A stretch of DNA of 64,000 nucleotides, taken from NCBI GenBank assembly GCA_031549345.1, contig JAVBPY010000003.1:542982-606981 (forward strand). Direction: 5' to 3'. The DNA is from CASFRF01 sp031549345. Lineage in GTDB: Bacteria; Verrucomicrobiota; Lentisphaeria; Victivallales; Victivallaceae. The notes beneath the pieces are model-generated. The model ran no database searches. It saw only the letters and a list, made by a program, of their open reading frames with translations, and was not told the origin of the DNA. The position numbers and the translations under genes were made by a program. Position 1 is the first letter of the stretch. Each line of letters opens with the position of its first letter. Below are positions 59,597 through 64,000 of the stretch, piece after piece.

Positions 59597-60228
59597 TTTT
59601 TACCCTCCTTTTTCTGCCACGGATAATAAAAATCAACGGTTCCGTCCGACCACATACGGTGGCGCAGATCCCCGGCGTGGGTGCGCGGTTCGTCTTCGAT
59701 GAGCACAAATGGCGCCGAAGAATCTTTCGGAATCCCTTGGACGGAGAATTTTTCCGGAAAAGAACCATATTCCTCGACGTACGCTTTGAGTTCCAACCCC
59801 GCAAATTTCAGGTCGCTGTGGCAGCGAACACGTTTGCCATATTCTTTGGCTCGGCACAGGCAGGGCAGTAAGAAACCGATACATGCCAGGAAAAGAACGA
59901 TCATGCAAAGGAACTCGCCGAGGCGGAGTTCTTTTTTTATATTGCACAATGCCGAGACGAGGATAATGATCAGGAATCCAAGGATCGGAGGCCAATTGTT
60001 GTTGTGGGAATTTAGCGCGATAAATTCTTCACACCGGAAGAAAAACGCATCGGGAACAATCCCATACAGGGCATTCCACCAATGGAGAAGGATTTCCTTG
60101 GTCCACAAGATATACCACAAATACGCCAGCACGAAGGCAACCGCAAACAGACCGTATTTCACAGCCTTGGCGCGGCGCGGAAACTTATTTCCCGCGTTGA
60201 TCAGACGTCGAACGATGCTCTCCTTCAT
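59593..60228 (-). CDS. Membrane protein with a buried pseudopilin-like segment
   Basis: The 211-residue protein has a basic N terminus and three membrane helices (about 26-43, 81-97 and 105-123). The third continues as LLPCLCRAKEYGKRVRCHSDLKFAGLELKAY, split here at the same spacing as LLPALxxARExAxxxxCxxNLKQ in the H-X9-DG pseudopilins. The C terminus HRMWSDGTVDFYYP resembles their DG tail. It lacks the short leader and Glu5, so it should stay in the membrane. Function unknown; an evolved relative of pseudopilins is inferred. Coupled to the next membrane protein gene. Confidence 0.65.
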   Translation of the reverse strand: MKESIVRRLINAGNKFPRRAKAVKYGLFAVAFVLAYLWYILWTKEILLHWWNALYGIVPDAFFFRCEEFIALNSHNNNWPPILGFLIIILVSALCNIKKELRLGEFLCMIVLFLACIGFLLPCLCRAKEYGKRVRCHSDLKFAGLELKAYVEEYGSFPEKFSVQGIPKDSSAPFVLIEDEPRTHAGDLRHRMWSDGTVDFYYPWQKKEGKK

Positions 60229-60254
60229 CTTCGTCCCTCCTTTCTCTGTCTGTC

Positions 60255-60360
60255 CGTTTTACGGTTTTCGTCCTGCGAAAACCGTAAAACGCAACCCCGC
60301 ACCGGCACGCTGCCGGGCGCGGTCCAGCGGCGAGACGCTGGTCGCCCGCGACAGCGGGCG
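60255..60360. repeat. Four consecutive perfect hairpins downstream of purD
   Basis: Stems: 60255-60270 with 60276-60291 (16 bp), 60302-60307 with 60311-60316 (6 bp), 60324-60329 with 60336-60341 (6 bp), 60343-60349 with 60354-60360 (7 bp). No T-run follows on either strand. This could be a REP-like intergenic element or a structured 3' end. Confidence 0.6.
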
Positions 60361-60374
60361 AAATCCCATTTGCC

Positions 60375-61667
60375 TTACGATTTCTTTTCGCGTTCGCGGA
60401 CGAGCGCGCGGTGGGCGATGTCGCGGCGGGCGAAGCAGTCGGCAAAATGGATGGCGTCCACGGCGCGGTAGGCGTTGTCGACGGCTTCGCGGACGGTGGC
60501 GCCGCGGGCGCTGACGCCGAGGACGCGGCCTCCGGCGCTGACGATTTGTCCGTTATGGAATTTCGTTCCGGCGTGGAAGACGACGGCGCCGGATTGGGCG
60601 GCTTCTTCGAGGCCGGAGATGGGATCGCCGGAACGGTATTCGCCGGGGTAGCCTCCGGCGGCGATGACGACGCTGACGGCGGGTTGTTCCGACCATCTGA
60701 GGTCTTCGGGGCGCAAGGTTTCCTGTGCGGTATGGAGCATGGTTTCGAAGAGATCGCCTTCGAAACGGCGCATGACCGGTTGGGTTTCAGGGTCGCCGAA
60801 GCGGACGTTGAATTCCAGGACTTTGGGGCCCTGAGGGGTAACCATGACGCCGACGAAAATGACGCCGTGGAAGTCGAGTTTTTCCTGTTGAACGCCGAGG
60901 AGGAAGGGGTGAAGAATTTCTCCTTCGATCCGGCGCATGACTTCCGGGGTGACGACGGGGGCAGGGGAGTAAGCCCCCATGCCGCCGGTGTTGGGCCCCC
61001 GGTCGTTGTCGAAAATGCGCTTGTGATCCTGGGAGGAGACGAGCGGCAGGATGATGCGCGTGTCGGTGAGGGCAAGGATGGACGCTTCTTCGCCTTCCAG
61101 CCGTTCTTCCAGGAGGACTTTGCATCCGGCGCTCCCGAACGCGCCTTCAAAACACGTGCGGATGAAGGCGGCGGCCTCCTCCGCGCTTTCGGCGACGAGG
61201 ACGCCTTTTCCGGCGGCGAGCCCGTCGGCCTTGACGACAACGGGGCGTCCGGCGGCGAACTCATCGTGGGTATACTGTATAGCCGGTTCGACTTCGGTGA
61301 ACGCCGCGGCGCGCGCGGTGGGGATGTTGTGGCGGAGCATGAACTGCTTGGCGAAATCCTTGCTCCCCTCGAGCTGGGAGGCGAAGCGGTCGGGGCCGAA
61401 GATCGCGAGCCCGCGTGCCTTGAAAAGGTCGACCACGCCCGCACAAAGAGGCGCTTCCGGGCCGACGACGGTGAGGGCGATATTATTATTAGCGGCGAAT
61501 TCGGCGAGTTTTTCCAGTTCGTCCACCTTAATCGGGAGGCACTCGGCCACGCTTGCGATGCCCGCGTTGCCCGGCGCGCAATAGATTTTATCCACAGAGG
61601 GGCTCGACTTCATTTTCCAACACAGTGCATGTTCGCGCCCGCCGGAGCCGATGATCAGAACGTTCAT
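60375..61667 (-). CDS. purD: Phosphoribosylamine-glycine ligase
   Basis: The 430-residue ATP-grasp enzyme joins glycine to phosphoribosylamine in purine synthesis. It starts MNVLIIGSGGREHALCWK, and has KADGLAAGKGVLVAE, DHKRIFDNDRGPNTGGMGAYSP (in two blocks) and the VLEFNVRFGDPETQ metal-binding end. The ATG has AGGAG at 9 bp. It is a single gene with a hairpin cluster after it. Confidence 0.95.
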   Translation of the reverse strand: MNVLIIGSGGREHALCWKMKSSPSVDKIYCAPGNAGIASVAECLPIKVDELEKLAEFAANNNIALTVVGPEAPLCAGVVDLFKARGLAIFGPDRFASQLEGSKDFAKQFMLRHNIPTARAAAFTEVEPAIQYTHDEFAAGRPVVVKADGLAAGKGVLVAESAEEAAAFIRTCFEGAFGSAGCKVLLEERLEGEEASILALTDTRIILPLVSSQDHKRIFDNDRGPNTGGMGAYSPAPVVTPEVMRRIEGEILHPFLLGVQQEKLDFHGVIFVGVMVTPQGPKVLEFNVRFGDPETQPVMRRFEGDLFETMLHTAQETLRPEDLRWSEQPAVSVVIAAGGYPGEYRSGDPISGLEEAAQSGAVVFHAGTKFHNGQIVSAGGRVLGVSARGATVREAVDNAYRAVDAIHFADCFARRDIAHRALVREREKKS

Positions 61668-61709
61668 TTTGCCGAATTCTCCTTGTATTTTTCAAAATAA
61701 CGCGCTATT

Positions 61710-61737
61710 AGTATACCCCCTCTTCGGGATAAATGAA
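61710..61737 (-). promoter_or_regulatory. Predicted promoter of purD
   Basis: TTCATT (61732-61737), 16 bp, TATACT (61710-61715). The -35 is weak. Confidence 0.35.
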
Positions 61738-61748
61738 AGTCGGGTTGT

Positions 61749-62234
61749 ATGGAAAATCGCGATGAAATTCTTAGATTGAACGACGAAGCACTTGGTGCTC
61801 TTTGTGAGTTGGAATTCTACAAAGGCTCGGGCAATGGGGGGCAGAAAAGGAATAAGACATCGAACGCGGTTCGTGTCCGCCTCCGCGCCAATGGATTTAC
61901 CGCGACCGATTGCTCCGGGCGCAGCCAGCACGACAACCGGCACGAAGCGCTTCGAAAACTGCGTATGGAGATCGCGCGACGTTGCCGGATAGAACCCGCG
62001 CGGCCGCCTGAATCGATGGTTTGCTCGATGTCACACGAGCTGTATCCGTTGTTTGTCGCGCGGCTGCTGGATGTTTTGGAGGCGAATGCATTGCGCCGCG
62101 CCGCCACCGCCGCCGCGCTGGGGGTTACATCCTCAGCATTGGGACGGCTTTTGCGCCGCGATCCGGCACTTTGGCAATTTATCGGGGCGCGTTATGAGGA
62201 AGCGAATCGAACAGGGAAGGGCGAGGAGATATGA
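61749..62234 (+). CDS. Release-factor-like protein with GGQ motif
   Basis: The 161-residue protein keeps the RF-1 catalytic segment YKGSGNGGQKRNKTSNAVRV. The GGQ loop hydrolyses peptidyl-tRNA on the ribosome. There is no codon-recognition domain, so it may be a rescue factor of the ArfB/PrfH type. A classic ArfB basic tail is replaced by an alanine/arginine-rich helix (about 110-160). It ends overlapping the SGNH lipoprotein gene (ATGA). The ribosome-rescue role is inferred from family. Confidence 0.82.
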   Translation: MENRDEILRLNDEALGALCELEFYKGSGNGGQKRNKTSNAVRVRLRANGFTATDCSGRSQHDNRHEALRKLRMEIARRCRIEPARPPESMVCSMSHELYPLFVARLLDVLEANALRRAATAAALGVTSSALGRLLRRDPALWQFIGARYEEANRTGKGEEI

Positions 62235-63835
62235 ATTTCTCGAAATGGATGCTTGCGTTGTCGGTAATTCTTCTGGGTGTTTCCGGTTGCCGTTCGACGT
62301 GGCCGGAAAAGCATCCGGGGGAAGACGTCTGTGCCGTATTCCGGCGCGCGGCGGAGGGTGAGCCCATCACGATTGCGGCCATCGGCGGTTCGATCACCCA
62401 GTCGGCGGGCCCGGAGTGCTGGATCGGGGAGGGGTTCAAGGCGCGCTTTCCGAAATCCAAGATCACAATGGTCAATGCGGGCATGAGCGCGACGGGGAGC
62501 GACCTTGGCATTTTTCGTCTTCGCAAAGACGTGATGGTCCATGAGCCGGATTTGGTCTTAATCGAATTTGCCGTCAACGATGGCGGGAAAACGGACGAAG
62601 CGGCGATCCGTTATGTGGAAAGTTTGGTCGTTCGCTTGAAAAAGAGTCCCAAGCCTCCCGCCGTGGTTCTTTTCCGCGCCGCCTCAAAAAATCCCGCGCC
62701 GGATCGCCTCCTGCCTGTGGCAAGACATTACAATCTGCTCCATGTGGACGCGCAGCCGGCGGTGGAAGAGTACAATCGCGCGCGCAACCTCAAGTGGACC
62801 GATTCTTTGATGACCGACGACGTTCACCTCGCCCCTGCCGGACATGTGCTGTACAGCGAAATCCTTCTCCATGTCCTGAATCCCGATGGCCGGATGGGGC
62901 CTTGTTCCGATCTCCAGACAATGCTTCCCCCTCCGTTAAGTTCCAAGCCCTTGATTCTCGACGGCGATATGCAGCCATTAACGGAAACTTCTTTTGCCGC
63001 CAATGGCTGGGCCGCCGGGCCCCCGCCGAAGGAGTGGTGGAAGCGTTTTTTTTCGCAGGTTGTTTGGGCGAACTCCCCTGGAGCGTCGCTCGAAATTCCT
63101 CTGAACGCCCGCATGGGGGGCATCCTGTACCTTCTTAGTAAAGATGCGCACGGGAAGTTCTATCTTTCGTTGGATGGAAATTTTCCGCGCCTGATTAACT
63201 GCGCGGAACGGGGTGGTTACACTTTCGCTTTCTTCGGTCCCGACCTCCCGTCGGCGGCGCACACAATTACGGCGGCGACAACGCCGGATTCGACGCGCCC
63301 CGTTGGAATCGGCTGGTTCCTGACAGCGCAGCGTGAAGGCGATTTTTCCCATCCGGCGGAGCGTGGGGTGTTCTCCGCCGTGCGCTTGGGGGCGTTGCGC
63401 TTTCGTCCGATTCCCGCGGAGGCTTGGGAGTGGAGTGGCCCTTACGGGGGCGCGCGCCCCACGCTGGAAGGGATCGACGACCTCAAACGCGTTTTTCCTC
63501 CGGAATTGGGAAACGCGGAATGGCGGACATATTCCGGTACGGGGGAGTGGGTTGATTTCGCCAAACTCACCGGAATCGACGATCGCGGTGTCTGCTACGG
63601 GCGTACCGTGTTTCGTGCGAAGGCCGGAGGGCGGCGCATTGTGGGGCTCAGTCTGGATTATTATGGGAAGGTCTGGGTGAATGGAAAGGTTGCCAAGACA
63701 ATTGCGGATGCCCATGGGAGCGTGAGCGAGCCTGTTTTTTTCGATGTGGACCTCCAACCTGGCGTCAATGAGATATTGATTAAGCTCCATGCCGGAAGCC
63801 GCGGGAGTCGTTTTTCCTGCTCCGTGGAAGAATAA
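62231..63835 (+). CDS. SGNH-hydrolase lipoprotein with beta-sandwich domains
   Basis: The 534-residue protein has a lipoprotein signal with lipobox LLGVSGC (about residue 20). Its SGNH blocks are IGGSITQSAG with the serine, EFAVNDGG and DDVHLAPAGH with the Asp-His pair. A jelly-roll-like C-terminal part (about 240-530) ends with KVWVNGKVAKTIADAHG, similar to carbohydrate-binding galactose-binding-like folds. It likely de-esterifies a glycan at the cell surface. It is not closely related to the four-gene array at 6.6-11.7 kb (different domain layout). It is coupled to the release-factor-like gene. Confidence 0.8.
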   Translation: MNFSKWMLALSVILLGVSGCRSTWPEKHPGEDVCAVFRRAAEGEPITIAAIGGSITQSAGPECWIGEGFKARFPKSKITMVNAGMSATGSDLGIFRLRKDVMVHEPDLVLIEFAVNDGGKTDEAAIRYVESLVVRLKKSPKPPAVVLFRAASKNPAPDRLLPVARHYNLLHVDAQPAVEEYNRARNLKWTDSLMTDDVHLAPAGHVLYSEILLHVLNPDGRMGPCSDLQTMLPPPLSSKPLILDGDMQPLTETSFAANGWAAGPPPKEWWKRFFSQVVWANSPGASLEIPLNARMGGILYLLSKDAHGKFYLSLDGNFPRLINCAERGGYTFAFFGPDLPSAAHTITAATTPDSTRPVGIGWFLTAQREGDFSHPAERGVFSAVRLGALRFRPIPAEAWEWSGPYGGARPTLEGIDDLKRVFPPELGNAEWRTYSGTGEWVDFAKLTGIDDRGVCYGRTVFRAKAGGRRIVGLSLDYYGKVWVNGKVAKTIADAHGSVSEPVFFDVDLQPGVNEILIKLHAGSRGSRFSCSVEE

Positions 63836-63869
63836 ACGTGTTTTTTGCTGAAAAATGTTAGAAATGTAT

Positions 63870-63899
63870 TTGCAAAGTTTCTATAGTGTGTCATATTAA
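63870..63899 (+). promoter_or_regulatory. Predicted promoter near the right edge
   Basis: TTGCAA (63870-63875), 18 bp, TATTAA (63894-63899). Confidence 0.35.
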
Positions 63900-63909
63900 T
63901 AGGACGCGG

Positions 63910-64000
63910 ATGAAACACTGGAGTGATTCGGGAGCGTGGCTGCTGGAAAAAGATGAAAAAAACTCACGAGTTGGGTTTGCAAAGTGTAAAAGCTGTGCTA
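63910..64000 (+). CDS. Start of an unidentified gene, cut by the window edge
   Basis: Two starts are open to the edge: ATG at 63910 (MKHWSDSGAWLLEKDEKN) and ATG at 63953 in another frame (MKKTHELGLQSVKAVL). Upstream AGGACGCGG could serve the first. Too little is present to judge which is real or what it encodes. Confidence 0.35.
   Translation, partial: MKHWSDSGAWLLEKDEKNSRVGFAKCKSCA

Overview
The window looks like a chromosomal segment of an anaerobic, polysaccharide-degrading member of the Lentisphaerota (Victivallis-like). This is inferred from gene content only: pseudopilins with an FTLIELLVVIAIIAILA-type leader and H-X9-DG tails sitting beside sugar-enzyme genes, a GntR-type sensor regulator, many secreted glycoside hydrolases and SGNH esterases, a glycyl-radical enzyme, and a 2-oxoacid:ferredoxin oxidoreductase. 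Most of the DNA is GC-rich with dense operons joined by ATGA overlaps. Two stretches (about 46.0-52.7 kb and 57.3-60.2 kb) are visibly AT-richer.

Layout. 0-1.5 kb: the 3' part of a polysaccharide pyruvyl transferase/FrhB-like fusion. 1.5-6.5 kb (minus): an operon for a glycyl-radical enzyme, a short aconitase, uracil-DNA glycosylase and a hotdog thioesterase. 6.6-11.7 kb: four tandem paralogous SGNH hydrolases, then mtaB coupled to a glycoside hydrolase. 13-20.3 kb: three carbohydrate-active enzymes (GHL6-like, an unassigned barrel, GH35) around a small secreted charged protein. 20.3-24.9 kb: a methyltransferase, a lipoprotein and uxaBA for hexuronate breakdown. 25-27.4 kb: proC, a GT2 glycosyltransferase and a class III adenylate cyclase. 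27.5-34.6 kb (minus): one transcription unit of two pseudopilins, a GntR/LacI-like regulator and a 1433-residue secreted glycoside hydrolase, driven by a consensus promoter with an overlapping dyad. 34.6-39.1 kb (minus): nucleotide-sugar genes, coaC-gmk-ykgJ and small envelope proteins. 39.3-44.0 kb (plus): a core block rpmF-plsX-fabH-argB-aroK-aroC. 44.2-45.7 kb: a GH71-type enzyme with an operator-like palindrome at +1.

The most novel part is 46.0-52.7 kb: four overlapping or tightly spaced genes for secreted proteins. Two of them share a related N-terminal region and the last is a CsgG-type protein. I suggest it is an undescribed envelope module.

The right part holds a 2-oxoacid:ferredoxin oxidoreductase with fused beta-gamma chain, a cysteine desulfurase, rpsT, a slightly degenerate tRNA-Thr, and an integration scar (orphan higA, broken higB, ISAzo13-like transposase remnant). 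It continues with two membrane proteins, one carrying a buried pseudopilin-like segment, then a string of four hairpins, purD, a GGQ release-factor-like protein and an SGNH lipoprotein. The start of one further gene runs off the right edge.

All assignments come from reading the translations and DNA by eye. No database search was run. Family names rest on recognised motifs, and promoter, operator and terminator calls are pattern-based.
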